Notes: generated by a model from the letters alone, not told the origin. Positions 34,989-44,180 are shown, numbered from the stretch's first letter. The stretch: DNA of 64,000 nt from Rhizobiaceae bacterium (GCA_023953905.1 JAMLJA010000022.1:1-64000); one strand, 5' to 3'. Program-made: numbers and translations.

Positions 34989-35732
34989 CTAATCCTTGAC
35001 GGGATTCACTACCGACATGGAGCCTGCCTCGCTGGCCACATACTCTTCGAGCGGCTTTGCGAAGTTCGGCGATCCGCTGGTACGAACATCCCCCGCGTAG
35101 CCTGAGAAATAGGACCAGAACGACCGTGCGTAGTCCAGGAAATAGTCATTGGCGACATCGCGGTCGCATATGTTGTTTGCCACGCAAGAGCCGAGACGGT
35201 TCAGGAAATAGACGATCTTGTCGAAGTGATCCTGAAACTCGGCGACCGGCATGGTTCCGCCTTCCGGCGTCAGCAGAAGTTTGCCGAGCCGTGAGCGATA
35301 GATTCGCCTCTCCGAATCGGACGGATTCGCGCCAAGCACACTCTGGTTTTGCTCATTTGCGGCCGCAAGTCTGTGTTTCAGCGCCTTCTGGGCCTGCTGA
35401 TACTCTTCACGATCCCACATCTCGACGAGTTCCAGCGTGCGGTTGACGCGCCCCTCGGTCCGCTGTTGCAGATACTGCACGACAGAGAAAATGGCACCGA
35501 AGACAAGCAGGACGCGAAGCAGGAAGCCGATATAGGCGTATATGACAACGCGCACGTCGCGACTGGTGAAGGGCGACGTATCCCCCTTCAGGCCTTCGCC
35601 GCCATCGGTCAGCGCGACCGGTGGCGGATCGTCGAACTCGGGTTTTCCCTTGCGCTTCTTGGCGACCTTGGGCGTCGAGGTGGCGTGAACCGCCTGCCCA
35701 AGATCGACGTTCGGTATGTCGACCTTGCTCAT
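34989..35732 (-). CDS. Single-pass membrane protein of unknown function in caspase operon
   Basis: 247 aa, no family recognised. The N-terminal 60 residues are hydrophilic with a basic KKRKGK patch (cytoplasmic by the positive-inside rule). One TM helix follows at about 67-86 (IGFLLRVLLVFGAIFSVVQYL). The C-terminal 160 residues are then probably periplasmic: a helical stretch rich in Glu/Gln, and two Cys in SCVANNICDRD that could pair. The start overlaps the upstream small gene by 4 bp (ATGA). It lies 34 bp before the WD40-caspase. It may anchor or sense for the exported caspases; that is a guess from context. Confidence 0.8.
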   Translation of the reverse strand: MSKVDIPNVDLGQAVHATSTPKVAKKRKGKPEFDDPPPVALTDGGEGLKGDTSPFTSRDVRVVIYAYIGFLLRVLLVFGAIFSVVQYLQQRTEGRVNRTLELVEMWDREEYQQAQKALKHRLAAANEQNQSVLGANPSDSERRIYRSRLGKLLLTPEGGTMPVAEFQDHFDKIVYFLNRLGSCVANNICDRDVANDYFLDYARSFWSYFSGYAGDVRTSGSPNFAKPLEEYVASEAGSMSVVNPVKD

Positions 35733-36094
35733 CCGCAGTCCTTGAGCTCGATCGTTGCCGTTGGATCAAGCACGATATCGGGAGCTTCGAGTTTTTCCTT
35801 GAGGCAGTTGAGCTGGGCCCGGGACAGCATGAATTCCGTATCCGGTGCCTCGGCGCCAAGCGTGGGCTCAGGCAACGCCTCCACCACACCGCGAGACGTG
35901 CCGCAATTGCTGAGATCGACGGCCACCGCAGCACCGTCGCGTGCGGCGAGCTGCGGAAATTCGGAAAGGAAGCATGAGGCGAGATCGGAATTGATGACCA
36001 CTTGCGTATCGCAAAGGCCGCATTGTGCGTGGACAGAGGTGGCGGCGAGCGACAGCATTGCCGCGCCGGTCACCAGATGTCGAACATGTTTCAT
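35729..36094 (-). CDS. Small exported cysteine-rich protein of unknown function
   Basis: 121 aa with a clear signal peptide ending SVHA. The mature chain of about 98 residues starts QCGLCD and holds six Cys in total, suggesting three disulfides or a thioredoxin-like CxxC redox site. The first CxxC is right at the predicted mature N-terminus. No family was recognised. It sits 117 bp after the DUF4384-caspase gene and overlaps the membrane-protein gene, a coupling that implies a joint role. Confidence 0.78.
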   Translation of the reverse strand: MKHVRHLVTGAAMLSLAATSVHAQCGLCDTQVVINSDLASCFLSEFPQLAARDGAAVAVDLSNCGTSRGVVEALPEPTLGAEAPDTEFMLSRAQLNCLKEKLEAPDIVLDPTATIELKDCG

Positions 36095-36211
36095 CCTGCA
36101 ATCTCCATGCTTCGCCAGGCATCCGGGGACAGGATCTTCACGCCAGCGAGACAGTTTTCACAAAGGTCGGGACTTCGCAAGTGCGAAACCCGGCACTGTA
36201 TTTCATGTCGG

Positions 36212-38407
36212 TCAGGGACGCGGTTGCGTCTCTATGCCGAAGATCATCACTCCGCCCTTGGGCGCTCCACCATCATTGACCTTGAATGCCGTCGCCCCGC
36301 GTGTCGAAGGCACTTCCGCGATCTGGCCAAGCATCGATGAAAAAGCCGAAGCCTGTCCGGCCGCGCGCGTTGCCGGCGGCACCTTCCCCTGCTCAAGGAA
36401 ACTCAGATCTTCAGTTTCGCTGCCGGGAGGCGCGTCCGTCAGAACCGCCACCATTCGCTCCAGCCCGAAACTGTCGTCGGTAAACGCAAGGAGACCCTCT
36501 TCCAGCTTGCTGCCCGCTTCCAGACGCTGCGCGGTAATGTGAGTGATCGAATAATCACTGCCGATATAAAGTATGTTTATGTCGACGCGTTTGCTGGACA
36601 TGTTCTCCGCAAGAATATGCACCTGGTCGCCCGGATTGACATAGGGCACGGCCGACCCGTCAAGCGGCTCCATTTCGTCGCTTTGCTCGCGCTTGATCAT
36701 GAAGTGAACGCTTACTTGATCAGGCCTGTAGTCGGAGGCGGCGGACAGGCGCGCGAGACTTGTCGCGCGAAAAATCTTCTGGAGATTGGCCGCGGTCGCG
36801 TCGGCAAGCTTTTGCGGATTGGTGACATCGATCGTAACCAGAGGCGGCCTGTTGTCGCCTCCCGCAGTCACCTTGCCGGAGGGGGGCAGGAACCAGAGTG
36901 CCGGTGTGTCACTTCCTGTGGCCGGGTCGACTTGATCTTCCCTGAGCACGGCAAGCCGAAGGTCCGCATCCTCGCCAGCGTCGACCAGTGTGACGTTGAA
37001 GCGCTTTTCCGGATTGGCGGCCAACTCGTCGAGTGCCTCGTTGACCAGCGATACCTCGTCCGTGAGTTGGTCATTGGCCGCTGGCCGCGCCACTTTGAGT
37101 TCGAAACGGACCGCAAGCTCCAGAAGTCGCGCATAGGCCTGCGCCGGTATCGCCGCCATTTTCAGCGCGGGCTTGCCGTCGAATGCGACCGGCCTCGCCT
37201 GGCTCGTCAGGTTCTTGGCGCCGGTGACTTCCAGATAGCCGAGCGCCTCCTTCATTTCCGAGGTCGGCGAAGGCAGCAAGGCGAGCTTGGTACCGGGGGT
37301 GAGATTGTGCAGGAGACCGGCCCTCAGTTCGATCTGGTCGCCTTTTGCCCGGACAGGCCATTGCATGACCGTATCGATCTTCTCCGTGCCGAAAACGCGC
37401 GCGTCGAGATCACCCTCGAAGAGCGGCGTCGGCTTGGTCTGATTGTCCGCGGCATATTGCTGGAGGATCGCCTGGCCGAGCTGGCGATAGGTCATGTTCG
37501 GATTTTCGGCCATTCGTTGGAACAGGGTGTAGGTAAACACGCCATAGGACGTGGCGCCCTCCTGTCCGCGCGGCATCGGGCGCTCCGGCGTTGTCTCCGT
37601 CGTTTGTGCGGCATAAAACGCGACGAGACCGCCCTTCAGCGCCGTGGCGCCTTGCGGCTCGGCCTCACCGGTCAGCATCAGCGCGCTTTCGCGCGTCTGC
37701 TCGCCAACCCCCCGCGTCGCGGGTGCCGCCGCGCGTTCCGCCTGGGCCATCTCCTCCGCCGGAATGCCAAGATCGTCCGGTTTCAATTCCCGTTCCGTGA
37801 CGTCCGCGCTGTCCGAGGTCACATCCCGCGTGGCCGTCCCCGAATGGCAGGCGTCGATCACGAACCACACAAAAGCGCCCTTCGACCGGATCGCATCGAG
37901 TGCGGCGCCGAATTCGTCATCCATCAATGCGTTTGGTACGCCGGTGCCCCGATCCTTCCAGAGCTCGGTGTCGGCCGGCAGGAATATCTCGTCGAGACCG
38001 TCCGTCTCCGTGCCGCTCACCAACTCCGGCTGCTGCGATCCATGGCCGGAAAAGTGCAGATAGACGAAGTCGTCGGGTTCTGCCTCGTCTGCCAGCAATT
38101 TCAAATTGGCAAGCACAGCGGCCCGCGTCGGGCTTTCTTTTGCGTCATCCAGGCCATCTGCCAGAACGATCACGTTCTCATCGTCGAAGAGCTCGGCGGA
38201 GCTTGTTGTCAGATAGTCGCGGACGAGTTCCGCGTCGTGGTTCGGGCCGACGAGCCAGTTTTTCTTCGGCAGGTTCGGATAGGCCGTCACCGCTACGATC
38301 AGCGCGCGATTCGTGCGTGCTTCAGCCGTTGCGATAGTCATTCCGGTCGCCACGATGCTTAGTGCGCTCGCAGCCAGCAAGCCTCGATGCCAGACACGTC
38401 TCAGCAT
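36212..38407 (-). CDS. Exported caspase-like protease (peptidase C14) with DUF4384-like C-terminus
   Basis: 731 aa from ATG 38407, which has a GGGAGA site; 33 extra upstream residues in the open frame are probably untranslated. The signal peptide (GLLAASALSIVATGMTIATAEA) is followed at once by the caspase fold: ALIVAVTAYPNLP, H122 in LHFSGHGSQ and C187 in VIDACHSGT. The middle region is unrecognised. Near residues 590-690 a DUF4384-like segment (VNPGDQVHI, INILYIGSDYSITHI) ends the protein. It is the first gene of the operon, 138 bp downstream of polA on the same strand. Substrate and activator are unknown. Confidence 0.88.
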   Translation of the reverse strand: MLRRVWHRGLLAASALSIVATGMTIATAEARTNRALIVAVTAYPNLPKKNWLVGPNHDAELVRDYLTTSSAELFDDENVIVLADGLDDAKESPTRAAVLANLKLLADEAEPDDFVYLHFSGHGSQQPELVSGTETDGLDEIFLPADTELWKDRGTGVPNALMDDEFGAALDAIRSKGAFVWFVIDACHSGTATRDVTSDSADVTERELKPDDLGIPAEEMAQAERAAAPATRGVGEQTRESALMLTGEAEPQGATALKGGLVAFYAAQTTETTPERPMPRGQEGATSYGVFTYTLFQRMAENPNMTYRQLGQAILQQYAADNQTKPTPLFEGDLDARVFGTEKIDTVMQWPVRAKGDQIELRAGLLHNLTPGTKLALLPSPTSEMKEALGYLEVTGAKNLTSQARPVAFDGKPALKMAAIPAQAYARLLELAVRFELKVARPAANDQLTDEVSLVNEALDELAANPEKRFNVTLVDAGEDADLRLAVLREDQVDPATGSDTPALWFLPPSGKVTAGGDNRPPLVTIDVTNPQKLADATAANLQKIFRATSLARLSAASDYRPDQVSVHFMIKREQSDEMEPLDGSAVPYVNPGDQVHILAENMSSKRVDINILYIGSDYSITHITAQRLEAGSKLEEGLLAFTDDSFGLERMVAVLTDAPPGSETEDLSFLEQGKVPPATRAAGQASAFSSMLGQIAEVPSTRGATAFKVNDGGAPKGGVMIFGIETQPRP

Positions 38408-38545
38408 TTCAGTTCTCCCAAGCCCTGCGCCGAATAAGTCCACTGGAATTTGGCAGTATTTTGGACGGTCGCAAAGTCCGCATCTGAAACACGGGTCAGA
38501 AAACACTACCGGGAAAGCATCGGCAGGGCTCTTCTTCTTGCATGC

Positions 38546-41455
38546 CTAGTGTGCGGCCTCCCAATTATCTGCCGCGCGCGCCTCTACTTGGAGAGGCACG
38601 GCGAGATGCATGGCCGGAGCTGTGGCGTCTTCCATGACGCGGCAGATCAAAGGCAGGGTCGCCTCGACCTCGGCGTCCGCCGTTTCGAAGATGAGCTCAT
38701 CATGCACCTGCAACAGCATGCGTGCGGAAAGCTTCGCCTCCTCCAGCGCGGCGTCCATGCGCACCATGGCCCGCCGGATGATGTCGGCGGCAGACCCTTG
38801 TATGGGTGCATTGATGGCTGCGCGCTCGTTGAAGGCGCGGATCGAAGCATTGGGAGACCGGATTTCAGGATAATGCGCCCGCCGCCCGAATATGGTTTCC
38901 ACATATCCATTCTCGCGCGCGAAGGCCTTGGTGCTGTCCATGTAGTCGCGAATTCCGGGAAAGCGTTCGAAATACTTCTTGATATAGGCGGCGGCCTCTT
39001 CCCGCGGAATCGACAACTGGTTCGCCAGCCCGAATGCCGAAATCCCGTAGATGATGCCAAAATTGATTGCCTTGGCGCGGCGCCGGACCTCCGACGGCAT
39101 GCCTTCGACCGGCACCCCGAACATCTCGGAGGCCGTCATCGCGTGAATGTCCATGCCATCGGCAAAGGCCTGCCGAAGCTGCGGAATGTCCGCGACATGG
39201 GCGAGCACGCGCAGTTCGATCTGCGAATAGTCGGCCGATATGAGCTTGTGGCCCTTGTCGGCGATGAAAGCCGTCCGGATCTTGCGCCCCTCGCTTGTGC
39301 GGATGGGGATGTTCTGGAGATTGGGCTCGGACGATGACAGGCGCCCGGTCGTCGTGGCCGCAAGGGCGTAGGATGTGTGAACGCGACCCGTCTGCGGGTT
39401 TATGTAGCCGGGCAGAGCGTCGGTGTAGGTCGACTTCAGCTTGGTAAGCTGACGCCAGTCGACGATCTTGCGCGGCAGTTCGTAACCCTCGGCGGCCAGG
39501 TCTTCAAGGACGGAGGCCGACGTGGACCATTGGCCGGTTTTGGTCTTGGAACCGCCGGGCATTCCCATCCGACCGAACAGGATATCGCCAAGCTGCTTCG
39601 GCGAGCCGATGGTGAATTTTTCGCCGGCCAGCGTATGGATCTCGTCTTCCAGAGCTGCGGCCTTCTGGGCCAGTTCGCCGGACAGGCGCGAGAGAATCTG
39701 CCGGTCGACCGAAATGCCCTGCTGCTCCATCTTCGCCAGAACGGCCACCAGTGGGCGCTCCAGTCGCTCATAGACGGAAACCAGACCCTTCGCTGCAAGC
39801 TGGGGCTTCAGCGCAAGCCAGAAACGCAGCGTCACATCCGCGTCCTCACCGGCATATGCGGTCGCGCGATCGAGCGGGACATAGTCGAAAGTCACCGCCT
39901 GCTTGCCGGTTCCGGTGACATCCTTGAAGGAAATCGTCTTGTGCTTGAGCAGTCGTTCCGACAGCGAATCCATGTTGTGCGCGCCATTTCCGGCGTCGAG
40001 CACGTAGGACATGAGCATTGTGTCATCATATGGCGTGATGTCGACGCCATGCCGCTGCAGCATGACCAGATCATATTTGACGTTCTGCAGTATCTTGAGA
40101 ACCGAGCGGTCTTCCATCAGCGGCTTGATGATCGCCAACGCCTCACGGGTTGGGATCTGGCCTTCCAGCAGGCCACCGCCGAGAAGATCCCCCGCTCCGG
40201 ACTTGTGAATCAGCGGAACATAAGCTGCGCGACCGGCGGCCGTTGCCAGTGAAAAGCCCACCAGTTCCGCCTGCATGGGGTCCAGCGACGTGGTTTCGGT
40301 ATCCACCGCGACATAACCGGTTTCGCGTGCCTCTTCGACCCAGGCCTGCAGGGTCGCGGCGTCCCGGATACAAGCGTAGCTGCCGGTATCGATATGGCCG
40401 GCAGCGGCTTCGACACGGGCCGCAGCAAGCAGTTTGGGTGTCCAGCCATCCTCCGTTGGCGTTTCGGTCGCGGATTGCGGTGTTTTTTCTGAGCCCATAT
40501 CCGGGCCGTGGGCCTCTTCCACCCCCTGCACAGTGACCGCGACGGCCTCGATCTCGGCCGCGTCAGTGCCGGTCGCCTCCGCCACGCGACGCGTCAGCGT
40601 GGTGAATTCCATCGTCTTGAGGAAGCCGATGAGTTTCGGCCCGTCGGAAGGCTCGAGGACGAAATCCTCTAGGCCCTCGATGATCGGAACGTCGTTCTTG
40701 AGGCGCACCAGTTCGCGGGAAATCCGTGCCTTTTCGGCGTGTTCGATAATGGATTCGCGCCGCTTCTGTTGCTTGATCTCCCCGGCACGCTCAAGAAGCG
40801 TGTCGAGATCCCCGAACATTTCCAGAAGCTGCGCCGCCGTCTTCTGGCCGATGCCGGGCACGCCGGGGATGTTGTCGATCGAGTCGCCCATCAGCGCCTG
40901 CAGGTCGACCATCTTCTCCGGCGGCACGCCCCACTTCTCGATCACCTCCGGCACGTTGATCTCGCGGTCCTTCATCGGGTCGTAGAGCGAGACGGTGGGG
41001 CCGACGAGCTGCATCAGGTCCTTGTCGGAGGAGATGATGGTGGTGGAGCCGCCCGCCTCGTTGGCCAGCCGCGCATAGGTGGCGATCAGATCGTCGGCCT
41101 CGTAGCCGTCCATTTCGAGGCAGGGCAGGCCGAAGGCGGCGGTCGCCTTGCGGATCAGCCCGAACTGGGGCACGAGGTCTTCCGGCGGGGCCGAGCGGTT
41201 GGCCTTGTATTCGGGATAGAGCGCGTTGCGGAACGTCTTCGACGAATAGTCGAAGATCACCGCGAAATGAGTCGGCGTAATGCCGACATCCGTGTCGCGC
41301 GCGTCGCGCATCAGCTTCCAAAGCATATTGCAGAAGCCGGATACGGCGCCGACCGGAAGGCCGTCAGACTTGCGGGTCAGCGGGGGCAACGCATGGTAGG
41401 CCCTAAAAATATAGCCGGAGCCGTCGACAAGAAAGAGATGGTCGCCTTTTTTCAT
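38546..41455 (-). CDS. polA: DNA polymerase I
   Basis: Full-length three-domain enzyme, 969 aa, for Okazaki-fragment processing and repair synthesis. The N-terminal 5' nuclease (FLVDGSGYIFRAYHAL, EADDLIATYA, GDSIDNIPGVPGIG) is complete. The 3'-5' exonuclease keeps the DxE pair in AVDTETTSLD, so proofreading is likely active. The polymerase domain has ADYSQIELRVLAH (motif A), RRRAKAINFGIIYG (O helix) and LQVHDELIFE (motif C). It is divergent from the sRNA/cysK region. Confidence 0.97.
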   Translation of the reverse strand: MKKGDHLFLVDGSGYIFRAYHALPPLTRKSDGLPVGAVSGFCNMLWKLMRDARDTDVGITPTHFAVIFDYSSKTFRNALYPEYKANRSAPPEDLVPQFGLIRKATAAFGLPCLEMDGYEADDLIATYARLANEAGGSTTIISSDKDLMQLVGPTVSLYDPMKDREINVPEVIEKWGVPPEKMVDLQALMGDSIDNIPGVPGIGQKTAAQLLEMFGDLDTLLERAGEIKQQKRRESIIEHAEKARISRELVRLKNDVPIIEGLEDFVLEPSDGPKLIGFLKTMEFTTLTRRVAEATGTDAAEIEAVAVTVQGVEEAHGPDMGSEKTPQSATETPTEDGWTPKLLAAARVEAAAGHIDTGSYACIRDAATLQAWVEEARETGYVAVDTETTSLDPMQAELVGFSLATAAGRAAYVPLIHKSGAGDLLGGGLLEGQIPTREALAIIKPLMEDRSVLKILQNVKYDLVMLQRHGVDITPYDDTMLMSYVLDAGNGAHNMDSLSERLLKHKTISFKDVTGTGKQAVTFDYVPLDRATAYAGEDADVTLRFWLALKPQLAAKGLVSVYERLERPLVAVLAKMEQQGISVDRQILSRLSGELAQKAAALEDEIHTLAGEKFTIGSPKQLGDILFGRMGMPGGSKTKTGQWSTSASVLEDLAAEGYELPRKIVDWRQLTKLKSTYTDALPGYINPQTGRVHTSYALAATTTGRLSSSEPNLQNIPIRTSEGRKIRTAFIADKGHKLISADYSQIELRVLAHVADIPQLRQAFADGMDIHAMTASEMFGVPVEGMPSEVRRRAKAINFGIIYGISAFGLANQLSIPREEAAAYIKKYFERFPGIRDYMDSTKAFARENGYVETIFGRRAHYPEIRSPNASIRAFNERAAINAPIQGSAADIIRRAMVRMDAALEEAKLSARMLLQVHDELIFETADAEVEATLPLICRVMEDATAPAMHLAVPLQVEARAADNWEAAH

Positions 41456-41584
41456 GGCGGAACGGGTAGCGCGGGCGCTCGCGCCTGTCCATTGGAAAGG
41501 GAACGGGCAGCGACCTCTGCTGACGCAATGGCCGTTTGTTCTTTCACACTCATGTTACGAACTTGTAATCTTGCCGCCCTTGAA

Positions 41585-41613
41585 TTGACACCTTCCTGCA
41601 ACCAAATCTCACT
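41585..41613 (+). promoter_or_regulatory. Promoter of the polA-adjacent sRNA
   Basis: TTGACA (41585-41590) is a perfect -35 and CTCACT (41608-41613) lies 17 bp downstream, four of six matching the alphaproteobacterial -10 CTATAT. Initiation near 41620 would give an RNA that ends at the strong terminator at 41756. Confidence 0.6.
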
Positions 41614-41619
41614 CATCAG

Positions 41620-41757
41620 CGTTACTGCTGAAGTCCGGTTCAGGCCCGTCCCCCGCCTCCCGGACACTTATGCGGCAGCCTTATCCCCCTCTCCGGGCTG
41701 CCGCGTTATTTAAGCCGCCGCCGTGGTATCCCCCTCCGCCACGGCGGCATTTTTTTG
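41620..41757 (+). ncRNA. Probable trans-acting sRNA with three C/U-rich-loop hairpins (rhizobial alpha-r type)
   Basis: About 138 nt between divergent polA and cysK, with no open frame. Three consecutive hairpins are visible: GTCCGG/CCGGAC (41633-41665), GCGGCAGCC/GGCTGCCGC (41672-41704) and the terminator stem (41717-41748). Each loop carries a C/U-rich tract (CCCCCGCCTC, CCCCCTCTCC, CCCCCTCC) able to pair with Shine-Dalgarno sequences. I recall that the S. meliloti alpha-r7 sRNA Smr7C is also encoded beside polA, so this may be its homologue. The exact ends, and the link to that family, need testing. Confidence 0.72.
41717..41756 (+). terminator. Rho-independent terminator of the sRNA
   Basis: GCCGCCGTGG (41717-41726) and CCACGGCGGC (41739-41748) form a perfect 10-bp GC-rich stem around a 12-nt C-rich loop. 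An A and seven T follow. It is the strongest intrinsic terminator in the window and points rightward, away from any protein-coding gene end, hence the assignment to an RNA gene. Bases 41758-41943 hold only the cysK leader. Confidence 0.88.
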
Positions 41758-41943
41758 CGCAGATTTCGCGCAGCGAGCGCCAGCTCGGGGGAGATCGCTA
41801 CCTGCCTGAGAATGGTTGTTTCCATTTCCCCTTCCTATGAGAACAGGATTCCAATCCGAGGTTCTTTTAGAAAATTATTCCACTCGGTTTTGAGCCTCCG
41901 CCGTTCTATCTTCAAGCAACTTGAAGCCCGATGGAGGCAGGAT

Positions 41944-42924
41944 ATGAGCGACAATTCTACCGGCAAGCATTCGCCCGGACGTGGACGGATCTATAATTCG
42001 ATAACGGAGACCATTGGCGACACGCCAATTGTCAGGCTCGACAAGTTTGCCAAGGAGAAGGGCGTTGTTGCCAATCTGCTGGCCAAGCTCGAGTTCTTCA
42101 ATCCAATCTCCAGCGTCAAGGACCGTATTGGCGTTGCGATGCTGGAATCCCTTGAAGCGTCCGGCAAGATCACACCCGGTAAATCGACGCTGATCGAGCC
42201 GACTTCCGGCAATACGGGTATCGCACTGGCTTTCGCGGCAGCGGCCAAAGGCTACAAGCTGGTTTTGACGATGCCCGAGACGATGTCGATCGAGCGTCGC
42301 AAGATGCTGGCTTTGCTGGGTGCGGAACTGGTTTTGACCGAAGGCGCCAAGGGAATGAAGGGCGCCATAGCGAAAGCCGAGGAACTGGCCCAGACGATTC
42401 CGGATTCGGTGATCCCGCAGCAATTCGAGAATCCGGCAAATCCCGAGATTCATCGCCGCACCACCGCCGAGGAAATCTGGAACGACACGCAAGGCGGTAT
42501 CGATGTTCTGGTATCGGGCATCGGCACCGGCGGAACCATTACCGGAGTGGGGCAGGTGCTCAAGCAGCGCAAGCCGTCGGTCCGTATCGTGGCCGTTGAG
42601 CCGGAGGCGTCACCGGTTCTCTCGGGCGGGCAGCCGGGCCCGCACAAGATTCAGGGTATCGGCGCGGGCTTCGCGCCAAAGGTGCTCGACACGGGCATCT
42701 ATGACGAAGTGGTGAAGATCTCCAACGACGACGCCTTTGCCAATGCGCGCCTCGTTGCACGCCTGGAGGGTGTCCCGGTCGGCATTTCCTCCGGCGCTGC
42801 GCTGGAAGCTGCGTCGATCATCGGTCGGCGTCCGGAAAACGCGGGCAAGAACATCGTGGTGATCATTCCGTCCTTTGCCGAGCGCTATCTCTCGACAGCC
42901 CTCTTCGACGGTCTCGGCGGCTGA
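41944..42924 (+). CDS. cysK: Cysteine synthase A (O-acetylserine sulfhydrylase)
   Basis: PLP enzyme (326 aa) that makes L-cysteine from O-acetylserine and sulfide in the cytoplasm. PLP-binding K59 is in ISSVKDRIG. Substrate and phosphate loops are EPTSGNTGIALAF and GIGTGGTITGVG. The ATG at 41944 has a GGAGGCAGG site; the open frame extends further upstream but without family sequence. It is unlinked to the sulfate-reduction operon at 59-64 kb although in the same pathway. Confidence 0.95.
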   Translation: MSDNSTGKHSPGRGRIYNSITETIGDTPIVRLDKFAKEKGVVANLLAKLEFFNPISSVKDRIGVAMLESLEASGKITPGKSTLIEPTSGNTGIALAFAAAAKGYKLVLTMPETMSIERRKMLALLGAELVLTEGAKGMKGAIAKAEELAQTIPDSVIPQQFENPANPEIHRRTTAEEIWNDTQGGIDVLVSGIGTGGTITGVGQVLKQRKPSVRIVAVEPEASPVLSGGQPGPHKIQGIGAGFAPKVLDTGIYDEVVKISNDDAFANARLVARLEGVPVGISSGAALEAASIIGRRPENAGKNIVVIIPSFAERYLSTALFDGLGG

Positions 42925-42942
42925 GCAAGCCCGCATCCTCCC

Positions 42943-42973
42943 CTCCCGGTCAGTCCTGAAGGCTGTCCGGGAG
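42943..42973 (+). terminator. Possible terminator hairpin after cysK
   Basis: CTCCCGG (42943-42949) pairs with CCGGGAG (42967-42973) with a 17-nt loop, 19 bp after the cysK stop. There is no T-run, so termination, if any, may need Rho. The remaining 247 bp up to the TRAP gene show nothing certain. Confidence 0.4.
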
Positions 42974-43220
42974 TGCTGTCCCTCAGCGCAACCTTCCCAA
43001 TTCAACTTGTAGAACGACACTGACGCGGCGCGATGCCGTCGCGCAACGACGGCTTTTGGCATCCGCCAGGTGCTGCAGGCCGACGCGCGGTTGGAGAACG
43101 CGTGCCGCCGTCGCCTCGGGCCCGTGTGCATTTCCGGTTGGCATTTGGGCGGGGATACTTAAACATAGCGGCATGGCGCACGCTGATGCGTGGCGCGCGA
43201 TATCTTTGGGAGGAGAATGC

Positions 43221-44180
43221 ATGTCCAGTCGAACCACAAGATTTCTTGCTGTCGGCCTTCTTGCTGCGAGCATGAGCCTGAGTGCGGCGTCCGTCAGGGC
43301 GCAGGAATTCATCAACGTCCTGACCGGTGGTACGTCCGGCGTCTATTATCCGCTCGGCGTTGCGCTCTCGGAAATTTACGGAGCCAACATCTCGGGCGCC
43401 CGCACACAGGTGCAGTCGACCAAGGCCTCCGTTGAGAATCTCAACCTCCTGCAGCAGGGCAAGGGCGAAATCGCCTTCGCGCTCGGCGATTCCGTCAAGC
43501 TCGCCGCAGAGGGCAACAAGGACGCAGGCTTTCCGGGGCCGCTCGACAAATTGCGCGGCATCGCCGCGATCTATCCGAATTACATTCAGATTGTCGCCAG
43601 TCAGGATTCGGGCATCAAGTCTCTCGCAGATATGAAAGGCAAGAGTCTCTCTGTCGGCGCGCCTGCATCCGGCACGGAACTCAACGCCCGCACCATCTTC
43701 GGGGCGGCCGGCATGTCCTATGACGATCTGGGCAAGGTCGAGTACCTGCCTTTTGCCGAATCGGTCGAACTGATCAAGAACCGCCAGCTAGACGCCACAC
43801 TGCAGTCCGCCGGGCTTGGCGTTGCGTCGATCCGCGACCTCGCCACCTCGGTGGCGATCAACGTGGTCGCCGTGCCGAAGGCCGACGTCGAGAAGATCGG
43901 CGCGCCATACATCCCCGTCATCATTCCGGCCGGGACATATGACGGCCAGTCCGCGGATGTGGAAACCGCTGCAGTCGGCAACTTTCTCGTCTCACACAGC
44001 GGCGTTTCGGATGAAACGGCCTACCAGATGACCAAGCTGCTGTTCGAGAATCTCGACAAGCTGACGGCCGCTCACGCTGCTGCCAAGGCGATCGACCCTG
44101 CCAAGGCGATCGACGGCATGCCGATCCCTCTGCATCCTGGCGCAGAGCGCTATTACAAGGAGATCGGGCTCATTAAGTAG
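43221..44180 (+). CDS. TAXI-family TRAP transporter solute-binding protein
   Basis: Periplasmic solute receptor of the TAXI (TRAP-associated extracytoplasmic immunogenic) class, 319 aa. The signal peptide (FLAVGLLAASMSLSAASVRA) is followed by FINVLTGGTSGVYYPLG, the family's N-terminal signature, and SVGAPASGTELNARTIF. ATG 43221 has a GGGAGGAGAA site. It is followed by the fused TRAP permease and a DUF1850 gene, the standard TAXI cluster. Known TAXI ligands include glutamate and other carboxylates; the one here is unknown. Confidence 0.92.
   Translation: MSSRTTRFLAVGLLAASMSLSAASVRAQEFINVLTGGTSGVYYPLGVALSEIYGANISGARTQVQSTKASVENLNLLQQGKGEIAFALGDSVKLAAEGNKDAGFPGPLDKLRGIAAIYPNYIQIVASQDSGIKSLADMKGKSLSVGAPASGTELNARTIFGAAGMSYDDLGKVEYLPFAESVELIKNRQLDATLQSAGLGVASIRDLATSVAINVVAVPKADVEKIGAPYIPVIIPAGTYDGQSADVETAAVGNFLVSHSGVSDETAYQMTKLLFENLDKLTAAHAAAKAIDPAKAIDGMPIPLHPGAERYYKEIGLIK

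Noticed and set aside
36539..38362. 607-aa open frame antisense to the DUF4384-caspase gene
   Set aside because: Shadow of a gene with intact catalytic motifs; composition is Arg/Gly-rich and no family is visible.
38546..41455. Possible loss of proofreading in PolA
   Set aside because: Many bacterial PolA proteins lack 3'-5' exonuclease residues, but here the DxE pair is present.
41858..41880. Irr/ICE-like AT-rich stretch upstream of cysK
   Set aside because: Only one half-site resembles the iron-control element; the second half does not match, so the resemblance is probably chance.
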